Counted from the first letter of the stretch, positions 17,880 through 26,772 are shown. The stretch is 64,000 bases of DNA from Pseudomonas syringae (GCF_021605415.1 NZ_WKEQ01000022.1:28876-92875), one strand, 5' to 3'. Numbers and translations: made by a program. Notes: a model not told the origin generated them from the letters alone.

Positions 17880-19130
17880 ATGTTCAGACCTCTCTTCGTT
17901 TTTATCGGCACGCGTTATACCCGTGCCAAGCGTCGCAATCATTTTGTTTCATTCATTTCCCTGACCTCGATGATCGGGCTCGCCCTTGGCGTGGTCGTGA
18001 TGATCGTCGTGCTGTCGGTGATGAATGGCTTCGATCATGAGATGCGCACGCGCGTGCTGGGCATGGTGCCCCACGCGACCATTGAATCCGGCGAAGCCAT
18101 CAGCGACTGGCAGAGCCTGGCCGACAAGGTCAGGCAGAACCCGCAAGTGACGGCCGTGGCGCCGTTCACCCAGATGCAGGGTTTGCTGACCAACAATGGC
18201 CAAGTGTCCAAGGTGCTGCTCAATGCCGTCGATCCGGCGCTTGAGCGCAACGTGTCGATCATTGACCGCTTCATGCAACAGGGCAAACTCGACGACCTGA
18301 CCCCTGGAAGCTTCGGCATCGTCATCGGCGACAAGGCTGCGACCAAGCTTGGCGTAACCCTCGGTGACAAAATCACTTTCGTGGCGCCGGAGGTCAGCGT
18401 GACCCCGGCCGGGATGTTCCCACGCATGAAACGCTTCACCGTGGTCGGCATCTTCCACGTTGGCGCCGGTGAGCTGGACGGTTATCTGGGCATCACCAAC
18501 CTGCAGGATCTGGCGAAGATGCGCCGCTGGAAACCCGATCAGGTGCAGGGCATTCGCCTGAAATTCGACGACTTGTTCCAGGCGCCGCGCGTTGCCTGGA
18601 ACATCGCCCAGCAACTGGGTGAAAACCATTATTACGCCCGCGACTGGACCCGCACCCACGGCAATCTGTATCAGGCGATCCGCATGGAAAAAGCCATGAT
18701 CGGCCTGTTGTTGCTGCTGATCGTTGCTGTGGCGGCGTTCAACATCATTTCCACGCTGGTGATGGTGGTAAATGACAAGAAGGGCGATATCGCGATTCTG
18801 CGTACCCTCGGCGCGACGCCTGGCACCATCATGAGAACGTTTATGGTGCAAGGCACGGTCATCGGGATCGTCGGCACGGCTATCGGTGCCGTGGTCGGGA
18901 TTTTCGCGGCGCTCAATGTCAGTGCTGCGATCTCGGCACTTGAAGGCCTTATCGGCCATAAATTCCTTAACGCCGACGTGTATTTCATCGATTACCTGCC
19001 GTCGCAGGTGCAGAGCCAGGATGTCGTCATGGTCTGCTCCGCCGCGTTGATCCTGAGTTTCCTCGCCACCCTGTATCCAGCCTGGCGTGCCGCGCGCACC
19101 CAGCCGGCGGAGGCGCTACGTTATGAGTGA
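17880..19130 (+). CDS. lolC: Lipoprotein-releasing ABC transporter permease (LolC/E type, first copy)
   Basis: A 416-aa inner-membrane permease: one N-terminal helix (FVSFISLTSMIGLALGVVVM), a large periplasmic domain (about 45-265) and three C-terminal helices in an FtsX-type block ending PAWRAARTQPAEALRYE. With LolD it extracts outer-membrane lipoproteins from the inner membrane and hands them to LolA. The ATG follows a purine-rich site. It is one of two homologous permeases flanking lolD; whether it is functionally LolC or LolE is assigned by position only. The lolD ATG overlaps its 3' end. Confidence 0.93.
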   Translation: MFRPLFVFIGTRYTRAKRRNHFVSFISLTSMIGLALGVVVMIVVLSVMNGFDHEMRTRVLGMVPHATIESGEAISDWQSLADKVRQNPQVTAVAPFTQMQGLLTNNGQVSKVLLNAVDPALERNVSIIDRFMQQGKLDDLTPGSFGIVIGDKAATKLGVTLGDKITFVAPEVSVTPAGMFPRMKRFTVVGIFHVGAGELDGYLGITNLQDLAKMRRWKPDQVQGIRLKFDDLFQAPRVAWNIAQQLGENHYYARDWTRTHGNLYQAIRMEKAMIGLLLLLIVAVAAFNIISTLVMVVNDKKGDIAILRTLGATPGTIMRTFMVQGTVIGIVGTAIGAVVGIFAALNVSAAISALEGLIGHKFLNADVYFIDYLPSQVQSQDVVMVCSAALILSFLATLYPAWRAARTQPAEALRYE

Positions 19131-19137
19131 GTCGGGC

Positions 19138-19821
19138 ATGAGTGAAAAAGCAATCTTGAGCTGCCGCAATCTGGGCAAATCCTACGAGGAAGGCCCGGAG
19201 TCGGTTGAAGTATTGGCCGGTCTGCAACTGGAGCTTCATCCGGGTGAGCGCGTGGCGATTGTCGGCAAGTCCGGCTCGGGCAAAAGTACCTTGCTCAACA
19301 TGCTCGGTGGCCTGGACACGCCGACCACGGGCAGTGTCTGGCTCGACGGCGAAGAACTATCGGCTTTGAGTGAGAAGAAGCGCGGCCTGTTGCGCAATCG
19401 TGCGCTCGGTTTCGTTTACCAGTTCCACCATTTGCTGCCGGAATTCACCGCGCTGGAAAACGTCTGCATGCCGCTGCTGATCGGCAAGACCGCGATCCCT
19501 GAAGCCCGTCAGCGCGCGACGGCATTGCTGGAGCGGGTAGGGCTGGGCCATCGACTGGAACACAAACCGGCCGAGCTCTCCGGCGGTGAGCGTCAGCGCG
19601 TGGCAATTGCCCGTGCCCTGGTGAACAACCCGGGCCTGGTGATGCTCGACGAGCCGACTGGCAACCTCGACTCCCATACGGCCGAAGGCATTCAGGACTT
19701 GATGCTGGAACTCAGCACCTCGATGCGCACCGCGTTCCTGGTGGTGACCCACGACATGAATCTCGCTCGCCAGATGGATCGCGTCCTGCAATTGCAGGAA
19801 GGTTGCCTCACGCCCATCTGA
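19138..19821 (+). CDS. lolD: Lipoprotein-releasing system ATPase LolD
   Basis: A 227-aa ABC ATPase. Walker A is GKSGSGKST, the signature is LSGGERQRVAIARAL, Walker B is VMLDEPTGNLDS, and the switch His is in VVTHDMN. It powers lipoprotein release by the LolC/E permeases. I use the ATG at 19138 because the protein then has the usual length and start (MSEKAILSCRNLGKSY). The in-frame ATG at 19123 overlaps the lolC stop by 8 bases and may couple translation. Confidence 0.95.
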   Translation: MSEKAILSCRNLGKSYEEGPESVEVLAGLQLELHPGERVAIVGKSGSGKSTLLNMLGGLDTPTTGSVWLDGEELSALSEKKRGLLRNRALGFVYQFHHLLPEFTALENVCMPLLIGKTAIPEARQRATALLERVGLGHRLEHKPAELSGGERQRVAIARALVNNPGLVMLDEPTGNLDSHTAEGIQDLMLELSTSMRTAFLVVTHDMNLARQMDRVLQLQEGCLTPI

Positions 19822-19831
19822 TTGGCTGAAA

Positions 19832-19872
19832 CCCGGCGTCTGAATAAGGCGTCGGGTCTTTTATTTTTTACG
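19832..19872 (+). terminator. Imperfect hairpin and T-run between lolD and lolE
   Basis: ACCCGGCG and CGTCGGGT pair with one mismatch across a short loop, followed by CTTTTATTTTTTA. It may be a partial terminator that lowers lolE expression relative to lolCD, since lolE starts 12 bases further on. Confidence 0.45.
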
Positions 19873-19883
19873 GTGCCCAGCGA

Positions 19884-21128
19884 ATGTTCAGACCGTTATC
19901 GATCTTTATCGGCGCACGTTACACCCGTGCCAAGCGCCGCAATCGCTTCGTTTCATTCATTTCGATGACCTCGATGATCGGGCTCGCCCTTGGCGTGCTG
20001 GCGATGATCGTGGTGTTGTCAGTGATGAACGGCTTCCAGCGCGAAATGAGCTCGCGCATTCTCGGCATGGTGCCCCATGCGACCATCGTTGGCGTCAAGC
20101 CGATCGACGACTGGCAGCCAGTAGCCGCCGCCGCCCTGAAAAATCCGGAGGTCACTGCCGCCGTACCGTTCACCGAGATGGAAGGCATGCTGTCCTACAA
20201 AGGCTTGATGCAGCCGATCCAGATCAGCGGCGTCGATCCGGCCCAGGAAGGCAAAGTCTCGATTGTTGCCCAGCACATTGTTCAGGGCCGTCTCGACGAC
20301 CTGAAACCGGGCGAATTCGGCGTGGTACTCGGAGAAATCACCGCGCGCCGGTTTCGTTTGAATGTCGGCGACAAGATCACCCTGATTGTGCCGGAAGTCA
20401 GCACTGCTCCAGGCGGCATCACGCCGCGCATGCAGCGGCTGAACGTGGTTGGCGTGTTCAAGGTCGGTGCCGAGCTGGACGGTTCCATGGGCCTGATCCA
20501 TGTTGCCGATGCCGCGACCATGCAGCGCTGGGAACCGAATCAGGTACAGAGCGTGCGTCTGGCCGTGAAGGATTTGTACGCCGCGCCGAAAGTCTCGTCG
20601 GACATCGCCACGGGTCTGGGCGCAGCGTTCAAGGCGGATGACTGGACTCACACCCAGGGCAGCCTGTTCAGCGCGATGAAAATGGAAAAGACCATGATCG
20701 GTCTGCTGTTGTTGATGATCGTCGCGGTGGCGGCGTTCAACATCATTGCGACACTGATTATGGTGGTGAACGATAAAGGCGCCGACATTGCGATTCTGCG
20801 CACCATCGGTGCCACGCCCCGGCAGATCATGGCCATCTTCATGGTACAGGGCACGGTGATCGGGATTGTCGGGACGCTGATCGGCGGCGTCCTCGGGGTA
20901 ATTGCGGCGCTCAACGTCAGTGAGCTGGTGGGTTGGCTGGAGCGGGTTTCCGGGCAACATATCTTCAGTTCCGACGTATATTTCGTCAGCAACCTGCCGT
21001 CCGAGTTGCAGGGCGGCGATGTGCTGCTCATTTGCTCGGCGGGTTTCATCCTGAGCTTCCTGGCCACGCTGTATCCGGCGTATCGGGCGGCGAAGATTGA
21101 ACCCGCGCATGCGTTGAGGTATTCGTAA
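19884..21128 (+). CDS. lolE: Lipoprotein-releasing ABC transporter permease (LolC/E type, second copy)
   Basis: A 414-aa permease closely related to the first copy: the two begin MFRPL and share RYTRAKRRN, SMIGLALGV and GMVPHATI, and both end in the FtsX-like three-helix domain closing EPAHALRYS. It has the same topology and role in lipoprotein release. The lolC-lolD-lolE order is usual in Pseudomonas. The high identity of the N- and C-terminal helices, against divergent periplasmic domains, fits subunits specialised for LolA and lipoprotein binding. Confidence 0.93.
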   Translation: MFRPLSIFIGARYTRAKRRNRFVSFISMTSMIGLALGVLAMIVVLSVMNGFQREMSSRILGMVPHATIVGVKPIDDWQPVAAAALKNPEVTAAVPFTEMEGMLSYKGLMQPIQISGVDPAQEGKVSIVAQHIVQGRLDDLKPGEFGVVLGEITARRFRLNVGDKITLIVPEVSTAPGGITPRMQRLNVVGVFKVGAELDGSMGLIHVADAATMQRWEPNQVQSVRLAVKDLYAAPKVSSDIATGLGAAFKADDWTHTQGSLFSAMKMEKTMIGLLLLMIVAVAAFNIIATLIMVVNDKGADIAILRTIGATPRQIMAIFMVQGTVIGIVGTLIGGVLGVIAALNVSELVGWLERVSGQHIFSSDVYFVSNLPSELQGGDVLLICSAGFILSFLATLYPAYRAAKIEPAHALRYS

Positions 21129-21143
21129 GCCTTCCCCGGCGTT

Positions 21144-21202
21144 TTCGCGAGCAAACTCGGCTCCTACAGATTATCTTCGTAGGAGCCGAGCTCGCTCGCG
21201 AA
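21144..21202. repeat. REP pair, GCGAGC/TCCTACA family
   Basis: TTCGCGAGCAAACTCGGCTC, then TACA, and an inverted partner ending GAGCTCGCTCGCGAA separated by a 10-base spacer. It lies between lolE and the cupredoxin gene, which from memory is also a break in gene order relative to P. aeruginosa. Confidence 0.88.
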
Positions 21203-21239
21203 GGCGTCAGACCTACCCACCCCGATTTGGAGTACGACG

Positions 21240-21773
21240 ATGTTTTTACGCAACCGACTGGCTCTGGCCACCTGTTTGCTGGCATTGAGCTCGCCGCTGT
21301 GGGCGGCGACCGGGCATCACTTCGAGTTCGGTCAGGCCGCGCCAGCCGCCAAGGCAACCCGTAGCATCGAAGTGGTCATGGGCGACATGTCGTTCGATCC
21401 GAAGACCATTGAAGTCAAATCCGGTGAGACCGTTCGCTTTGTGTTGGTGAATAAAGGTCAGTTGCTGCACGAGTTCAACCTCGGCGATGCGGCGATGCAT
21501 GCCCGGCACCAGCAGGAAATGTTGCAGATGCAGCAAAGCGGCATGCTTACGCCTACCGGCATCAAAGACATGTCCCACGACATGGCGGGCATGGATCACG
21601 GGGCCATGGGCCATGGCATGAAGCACGATGACCCCAACAGCGTGTTGGTCGAGCCGGGAAAGACAGCCGAGCTGACCTGGACGTTCAGCAAGCCCACTAG
21701 CCTTGAATTTGCCTGCAATATTCCAGGCCACTATCAGGCGGGAATGGTCGGCAAACTGACAGTCAGTCAGTAA
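21240..21773 (+). CDS. Periplasmic cupredoxin-domain copper protein
   Basis: A 177-aa exported protein with a signal peptide (cleavage after SSPLWA) and a single cupredoxin fold. The expected type-1 copper ligands are visible: His in LLHEFNLG near residue 80, Cys and His in FACNIPGHYQAGM near 159-164 and the Met in the same loop. Between strands is a Met/His-rich insert (KDMSHDMAGMDHGAMGHGMK, about 113-132) that could bind additional Cu(I). Copper binding or tolerance is inferred; no copper regulator is adjacent. A moderate GGAGTACGACG precedes the ATG. Confidence 0.85.
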   Translation: MFLRNRLALATCLLALSSPLWAATGHHFEFGQAAPAAKATRSIEVVMGDMSFDPKTIEVKSGETVRFVLVNKGQLLHEFNLGDAAMHARHQQEMLQMQQSGMLTPTGIKDMSHDMAGMDHGAMGHGMKHDDPNSVLVEPGKTAELTWTFSKPTSLEFACNIPGHYQAGMVGKLTVSQ

Positions 21774-21834
21774 GCACTCAAAGGCGGGCGCAAAGGCTGA
21801 TAGAATCCGCTGATTCTTCAGTCAGGTTTCCGCC

Positions 21835-22665
21835 ATGCATCCCGCAGCCGAACATTCGCCGCTGGGCAAATCCAGCGAATACATTTCCACTTACACGCCG
21901 TCGTTGTTGTTCCCGATTCCGCGCACCGCAAAATGGGCCGAACTGGGCCTGACGGCGGAAACCCTGCCGTACAAAGGTGTGGATTTCTGGAACTGCTTCG
22001 AGCTGTCGTGGTTGCTGCCGTCGGGCAAACCCGTGGTGGCGATCGGCGAGTTCAGCATTCCGGCGGATTCGCCGAATATCATTGAGTCCAAGTCGTTCAA
22101 GCTGTACCTGAACTCGTTGAACCAGACGCCGTTTGCCGACGTTTCCAGCCTGGAAACCACGCTGGTCAAGGATCTTTCCGCCGCTGCCGGCAAGCCTGTC
22201 GGTGTCCGTGTGCGGAGTCTGGAAGAAGTTGAGGCTCAAGGCATCGTTGCCTTACCGGGCATTTGCGTCGATGAACTGGATATCAGTGTCAGCAACTACG
22301 CGCATCCGCGTCCGGAGCTGCTGCGTTGCGACGATTCGCAAATCGTCGAAGAAAGCCTTTACAGCCATCTCCTCAAATCCAACTGCCCGGTGACCAGCCA
22401 GCCGGACTGGGGCAGCGTGGTGGTGCAATACCGTGGGGCGGCGCTGGATCATGCGAGTTTTCTGGAGTACATCGTCAGCTTCCGCCAGCACTCGGACTTT
22501 CACGAACAGTGTGTCGAGCGGATCTTCCTCGATCTGCAACGGTTGTTGAAACCGGAGAGGTTGACGGTGTTTGCGCGGTATGTGCGTCGGGGCGGGCTGG
22601 ATATCAATCCGTATCGCAGCACGGAGAGCGGGCAGTTGCCGAACCATCGCCTGGTTCGTCAGTAA
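21835..22665 (+). CDS. queF: 7-cyano-7-deazaguanine reductase QueF (long type)
   Basis: A 276-aa enzyme that reduces preQ0 to preQ1 with NADPH in queuosine synthesis. It is the two-domain tunnel-fold form. The catalytic Cys is in SNCPVTSQPDWG near residue 188, followed by the conserved Asp in the same motif; ESKSFKLYLNS near 87 and LEEYI-like and RRGGLDINPYRS sequences near 255 match the family. No preQ1 riboswitch could be seen in the 60 bases upstream. It is a single-gene unit bounded by a REP pair. Confidence 0.95.
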   Translation: MHPAAEHSPLGKSSEYISTYTPSLLFPIPRTAKWAELGLTAETLPYKGVDFWNCFELSWLLPSGKPVVAIGEFSIPADSPNIIESKSFKLYLNSLNQTPFADVSSLETTLVKDLSAAAGKPVGVRVRSLEEVEAQGIVALPGICVDELDISVSNYAHPRPELLRCDDSQIVEESLYSHLLKSNCPVTSQPDWGSVVVQYRGAALDHASFLEYIVSFRQHSDFHEQCVERIFLDLQRLLKPERLTVFARYVRRGGLDINPYRSTESGQLPNHRLVRQ

Positions 22666-22748
22666 GCAAAAGAGCGCAGCCGGCGGCAGTTCCTGCATCA
22701 GGAATACGTTCCCCCCGTAGGAACTGCCTCGGGCTGCGATCTTTTGCG
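22666..22748. repeat. REP pair, GATCGCAGCC family
   Basis: GCAAAAGAGCGCAGCCGGCG and an inverted partner ending GGCTGCGATCTTTTGC bracket a spacer. The repeat begins at the queF stop and probably serves as the 3' end of both converging genes. Confidence 0.85.
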
Positions 22749-22764
22749 TTTGATATTTTTTGAA

Positions 22765-23028
22765 TCAGATCCCCATGCTGCCCAACGCATTCACAATGTT
22801 GCGCAGCGTGCCGGCAATGGCCGGGTGATCGACTTCGAAGCGTTCAACCGCCAGGTTCACACCATCGGCAATGTTGGTGTCCGGCGTTGACTCCTCCAGT
22901 TTGATTTTGGATTCAATCTGCGCCATGAGTTCGTGCAGGTTTTCACGCTCTGCTTCAGACAGTGGCGGATTCTGCTCCAGTTGCTCGCGCAGTGTATTGA
23001 GCTGTTGTTGCAGTTCGCGGGCGGGCAT
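22765..23028 (-). CDS. DUF4404-family small helical protein
   Basis: An 87-aa protein opening PARELQQQLNTLREQLEQNP and ending with a conserved helix (AVERFEVDHPAIAGTLRNIV). It matches the DUF4404 family from memory: predicted coiled coil, no signal peptide, function unknown. A purine-rich site precedes the ATG. It is transcribed toward queF and stands alone. Confidence 0.7.
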   Translation of the reverse strand: MPARELQQQLNTLREQLEQNPPLSEAERENLHELMAQIESKIKLEESTPDTNIADGVNLAVERFEVDHPAIAGTLRNIVNALGSMGI

Positions 23029-23136
23029 GGTTTTTTCCTTTTATCGATAGGCACTGGCATAGACCGCAGCCGTACGCCAAAGGTCTGTGACTCACCTTTA
23101 GACTAATCCACTCTCGACGGATGTGCATGATCCCGA

Positions 23137-23757
23137 TCAGGGCTTTTCGCCTTTGAGTCGGCGCAGGCTGATGTCGGCCAGACAGGTGTCAAGTTCGCCC
23201 AGATGGTCAATGACCGAATGCACGCCCAAGCCAAACAGCTGCACGGTGGCTTTGCCGCGCAGGTGCTCCCGTTCCTGTTGACTCAGGGCCTGCCACTCCC
23301 CGGGCGCCAATCCGCACAGTGAGCCGCAGGACGCCAGGCCAATGGTCCACAGACCGGCGTTCAAGCCCGATTGCAGCAGACGCGGTTCGCCACTGACCAG
23401 CACGCAGCCATCGAGTCGGTCGACATTCAACGCCATCAATGTTTGCCAACAGGCGTTCGGAGCGGGCCACGGAATGATTGTTGCCGGATATTGCGACGGC
23501 TTGATCCATTCCGGCAGCGAGGCGGCGAGCGGCCGACTCAATGCCACAGGAAGCTCATCGAGCCAGGCACACGGGATTCCCTGGCGTTGCAAGCTGTTCA
23601 GGCTTTCCAGAGCGCCGGGCGTGGACTCGGCATGTTCTGCAACGACCGTGCGCTGATTGCGTGCTCGAGCACCGAAATCCACCAGGCAGCCACTCAAACC
23701 GAACAGAACGGCAGTCAGGCTGGGGGCGGCTATTGGCAAGGCATCGGCATTCGGCAT
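23137..23757 (-). CDS. HAD-superfamily protein lacking the catalytic aspartate
   Basis: A 206-aa protein resembling phosphonoacetaldehyde hydrolase. Motif I reads AVLFGLSGCLVDFG where active members have the Asp nucleophile (FDWAGTTVDFG in the phosphonatases), so the nucleophile is replaced by Gly. Later parts of the fold (CVLVSGEPRLLQSGLNAGLWTIG) are preserved, including the region around motif III/IV. Ordinary phosphotransfer chemistry therefore seems impossible. I recall that a Pseudomonas-restricted HAD subfamily of this sort exists; a binding or regulatory role is inference. Confidence 0.75.
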   Translation of the reverse strand: MPNADALPIAAPSLTAVLFGLSGCLVDFGARARNQRTVVAEHAESTPGALESLNSLQRQGIPCAWLDELPVALSRPLAASLPEWIKPSQYPATIIPWPAPNACWQTLMALNVDRLDGCVLVSGEPRLLQSGLNAGLWTIGLASCGSLCGLAPGEWQALSQQEREHLRGKATVQLFGLGVHSVIDHLGELDTCLADISLRRLKGEKP

Positions 23758-23953
23758 GGAAACGTCCCTGAAATAGCGTCGAGGCTAAAGGAGGGCGGTG
23801 ACAGTTGCATGACCGTGTGATGAAAGTGGTTGTAGGAAGAATCCTGTCGCGACTGCAAGCAGAAACTGCCTAAAACGCCATTTCCGAATTATACTAGCGC
23901 CCTTATCGGCGGGGCTGCATTGCCCGCGCCAGTACAATCCAAGGAGTTTTTCT

Positions 23954-24643
23954 ATGCGCTGGAGCAACCCTCTCGCTCAGCTTTGTGTATGTGCCAGCGT
24001 GTTGCTGGTTCCGTTCGCTGCTCAGGCCGCGACGGAAGAAGACCCTTGGGAAAGCGTCAACCGTCCGATCTTCCAGTTCAACGACTTCGTCGATACGTAT
24101 GCGCTGAAGCCACTCGCACAGGGCTACGAATTCGTCACCCCGCAATTTGTGGAAGACGGCATTCACAACATGTTCCGCAACGTCGGTGACGTTACCAACC
24201 TGGCGAACAATATTCTTCAGGCCAAACCGGCAGCGGCCGGTGTCGACACCGCACGCTTGATCTTCAATACCACGTTTGGCCTGCTCGGTTTCTTCGACGT
24301 CGGTACGCACATGGGCCTGCAACGCAGTGACGAAGATTTCGGCCAGACCCTCGGATACTGGGGTGTCGGCAGCGGTCCTTACGTGATGCTGCCTCTGTTG
24401 GGGCCAAGCACCGTGCGGGACGCGCCGTCTAAATATGTTGACGGCTACACCGGCCCTTATCGCTACATCAACGACGTGCCGGTGCGTAACTCGATCTTCG
24501 GCCTGAACATCGTCGATACCCGCGCCAGCCTGCTGTCGAGCGAAAAGCTGATCAGTGGCGATAAGTACACGTTCATACGTAATGCCTATTTGCAGAACCG
24601 CGAATTCAAAGTGAAGGACGGTCAGGTCGAAGACGATTTTTGA
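23954..24643 (+). CDS. mlaA: MlaA/VacJ-family outer-membrane lipid transport protein
   Basis: A 229-aa MlaA protein (DPWESVNRPIFQFNDFVDTY, then NMFRNVGDVTNLANNILQ, TFGLLGFFDVG, YVMLPLLGPSTVRDA). MlaA with OmpC-like porins removes misplaced phospholipids from the outer leaflet and passes them to MlaC. Unlike E. coli MlaA it has no lipobox: the signal peptide ends AAQAA with no Cys at the junction, so it is probably a soluble or porin-held periplasmic protein. AAGGAG lies 7 bases upstream of the ATG. The gene has its own terminator. Confidence 0.93.
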   Translation: MRWSNPLAQLCVCASVLLVPFAAQAATEEDPWESVNRPIFQFNDFVDTYALKPLAQGYEFVTPQFVEDGIHNMFRNVGDVTNLANNILQAKPAAAGVDTARLIFNTTFGLLGFFDVGTHMGLQRSDEDFGQTLGYWGVGSGPYVMLPLLGPSTVRDAPSKYVDGYTGPYRYINDVPVRNSIFGLNIVDTRASLLSSEKLISGDKYTFIRNAYLQNREFKVKDGQVEDDF

Positions 24644-24660
24644 TTTCGACGGATAGAACC

Positions 24661-24684
24661 GGCGGCCTCAGGGCCGCCTTTTTT
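24661..24684 (+). terminator. Intrinsic terminator after mlaA
   Basis: GGCGGCC, loop TCA, GGGCCGCC, then TTTTTT. It begins 18 bases after the stop codon. Confidence 0.92.
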
Positions 24685-24961
24685 GTGGGCGCGATCCTTT
24701 CATTGAGTTACGGATGAAGGCTTTTTTATAACTCCCGGTAATTTGACATTTAAAGTCTTCAAGCGACCATCGGCACATGCTTGAAACGCCCTGCGGATGG
24801 GAGTACCGTCTGCGCCTTAGAAGGGCACCTCTGTGCAATCGCGTTTGGAGCAAATCGCCCAAAGCGCTGCAACAGAGAGGCTAGAAAGCGAATCCAGTAG
24901 TCTGCGCCGGGCCTTTAGCCCCGCCTGCTACGCCAACCTAATTCTGGCGCCGTTTGCCCAC

Positions 24962-26143
24962 ATGCCAAAAACCAGTGCCACGCTGCTGATAATCGATGAT
25001 GACGAAGTAGTGCGCGCGAGCCTCGCGGCCTATTTGGAAGACAGTGGTTTCAGCGTCCTGCAGGCCGGAAACGGTCAGCAGGGTCTTGAGGTGTTCGAGC
25101 AAGACAAGCCCGATTTGGTCATCTGCGATCTGCGCATGCCACAGATGGGCGGTCTCGAACTCATCCGTCAGGTCACCGAACGGTCCCCGCAGACACCGGT
25201 GATCGTGGTCTCCGGCGCCGGCGTGATGAACGACGCGGTCGAGGCCCTGCGCCTGGGCGCGGCGGACTACCTGATCAAGCCTCTCGAAGATCTGGCGGTG
25301 CTTGAGCACTCTGTGCGCCGGGCCCTGGATCGTGCGCGCCTGCTGCTGGAAAACCAGCGCTACCGCGAGAAGCTGGAAAAGGCCAACCGTGAACTCGAAG
25401 CCAGCCTGAACCTGCTGCAGGAAGACCAGAACGCCGGTCGCCAGGTGCAGATGAACATGCTGCCGGTCAGTCCCTGGACGATCGACGAGTTCCAGTTTGC
25501 GCATCAAATCATCCCGTCGTTGTACCTGTCGGGAGATTTTGTCGATTACTTCCGTGTCGATGATCGACGCGTTGCGTTTTACCTGGCGGATGTTTCGGGG
25601 CACGGCGCTTCTTCGGCTTTCGTGACCGTGCTGCTGAAGTTCATGACTACACGGCTGCTGTTTGAATCCAAGCGCAACGGTACGTTGCCGGAATTCAAGC
25701 CTTCGGAAGTGCTCGGGCATATCAACCGGGGGTTGATCAGTTGTAAGCTGGGCAAACACGTCACAATGGTCGGTGGTGTCATCGACGAGGAGACCGGTTT
25801 GTTGACCTATAGCATCGGCGGCCATCTGCCGTTGCCTGTGTTGTACACGCCTGACAGTGTTCGTTACCTCGAAGGACGTGGTTTGCCGGTGGGCCTCTTC
25901 AATGAGGCCACCTATGAAGACCACGTGCTAGAGCTGCCGCAGACGTTCAGCCTGACGCTGATGTCTGATGGCATTCTGGATCTTTTGCCAGAACCCACAC
26001 TCAAAGAGAAAGAAGCCGCTTTGCCGCAAAAGGTGAAGTTGGCGGGCGGCAGCCTGGATGGTCTGCGGCAGGTTTTTGGATTGGCCACGCTAGGGGAGAT
26101 GCCGGATGATATCGCCCTGTTGGTGTTGAGCAGGAATCTTTAA
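24962..26143 (+). CDS. rssB: RssB-type response regulator with PP2C-like phosphatase domain
   Basis: A 393-aa regulator. Residues 1-125 are a receiver (LLIIDDDEVVRASL, phosphoacceptor Asp in VICDLRMPQMGG, Lys in YLIKPLED), then a coiled-coil linker (about 130-165) and a SpoIIE/PP2C-like domain (FYLADVSGHGASSAFVTVL ... LMSDGILDLLP ... PDDIALLVL). In Pseudomonas RssB delivers RpoS to ClpXP and works with the STAS protein encoded next. The ATG at 24962 starts directly at the receiver; the frame is open for 43 more codons without similarity. The stop overlaps the rssC start. Confidence 0.93.
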   Translation: MPKTSATLLIIDDDEVVRASLAAYLEDSGFSVLQAGNGQQGLEVFEQDKPDLVICDLRMPQMGGLELIRQVTERSPQTPVIVVSGAGVMNDAVEALRLGAADYLIKPLEDLAVLEHSVRRALDRARLLLENQRYREKLEKANRELEASLNLLQEDQNAGRQVQMNMLPVSPWTIDEFQFAHQIIPSLYLSGDFVDYFRVDDRRVAFYLADVSGHGASSAFVTVLLKFMTTRLLFESKRNGTLPEFKPSEVLGHINRGLISCKLGKHVTMVGGVIDEETGLLTYSIGGHLPLPVLYTPDSVRYLEGRGLPVGLFNEATYEDHVLELPQTFSLTLMSDGILDLLPEPTLKEKEAALPQKVKLAGGSLDGLRQVFGLATLGEMPDDIALLVLSRNL

Positions 26144-26625
26144 TGAGTACCGGTAGAATCCAGTTCGCCGAGCAGGATGGCACCTTCGTCCTGAAATTCG
26201 TCGGTGAAGTTCGCCTGACCCTGTGTTCGGCGTTGGATGCGACGATCGAGAAAATCTTCACTGCGCTGAATTTCAACGCCATCGTGATCGATTTGACCGA
26301 GACCCGCAGCATCGACAGCACTACATTGGGCTTGCTGGCCAAGTTGTCGATCCTGTCGCGGCAAAAGGTCGGCTTGCTGCCGACCGTGGTCACTACCCAC
26401 GACGACATCACCCGTCTGTTGCAATCCATGGGTTTCGAGCAGGTGTTCAACATTGTGAACCACCCTGTGCCGTGCCCTGAATGCCTTGATGATCTGCCGG
26501 ATCAGGATCAGTCGGAAGAAGTGGTGAGGATCAAGGTACTCGAAGCGCACAAGATCCTCATGGGCCTGAACGATTCCAATCGCGAAGCCTTCCACGACCT
26601 TGTAAATGCCCTCGAAAGGCACTGA
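26143..26625 (+). CDS. rssC: STAS-domain anti-sigma-factor antagonist RssC
   Basis: A 160-aa protein with an N-terminal STAS domain (about 1-105). The conserved phosphorylatable Ser is in TRSIDSTTLGLLAKLS near residue 59. The C-terminal 50 residues are an acidic helical extension with CPEC. The ATG overlaps the rssB stop by one base (TAATG), indicating translational coupling, and the PP2C domain of RssB is the natural phosphatase for this Ser. Together they should tune RpoS stability. Confidence 0.9.
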   Translation: MSTGRIQFAEQDGTFVLKFVGEVRLTLCSALDATIEKIFTALNFNAIVIDLTETRSIDSTTLGLLAKLSILSRQKVGLLPTVVTTHDDITRLLQSMGFEQVFNIVNHPVPCPECLDDLPDQDQSEEVVRIKVLEAHKILMGLNDSNREAFHDLVNALERH

Positions 26626-26634
26626 TTCAACCCA

Positions 26635-26704
26635 GCGCCAGCAGGCTGGCGCCCCCAGTGAATCCCACACATTTCCCCTGTGGGAGCAAGCCTGTTCGCG
26701 AAGG
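26635..26704. repeat. Palindrome and single REP after rssC
   Basis: A perfect 8-bp palindrome GCGCCAGC/GCTGGCGC (26635-26652) is followed by one REP copy of the GCGAGC/TCCTACA family in reduced form (TGTGGGAGCAAGCCTGTTCG, 26679 onward). It has no inverted partner, unlike the other REP pairs in this window. Confidence 0.65.
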
Positions 26705-26738
26705 CGCCAGTTCAGCCAAAGCATTTCAGACAATAACG

Positions 26739-26772
26739 AAAAAGGGCGAACCTTAACGGGTTCGCCCTTTTT
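26739..26772. terminator. Bidirectional terminator between rssC and tal
   Basis: AAAAAGGGCGAACC, loop TTAAC, GGGTTCGCCCTTTTT. The stem is symmetric with A-run and T-run on either side, so it can end both converging transcripts. Confidence 0.93.

Noticed and set aside
17880..21128. Two near-identical permeases as a recent tandem duplication
   Set aside because: The lolC-lolD-lolE layout with two homologous permeases is normal for Pseudomonas and ancient.
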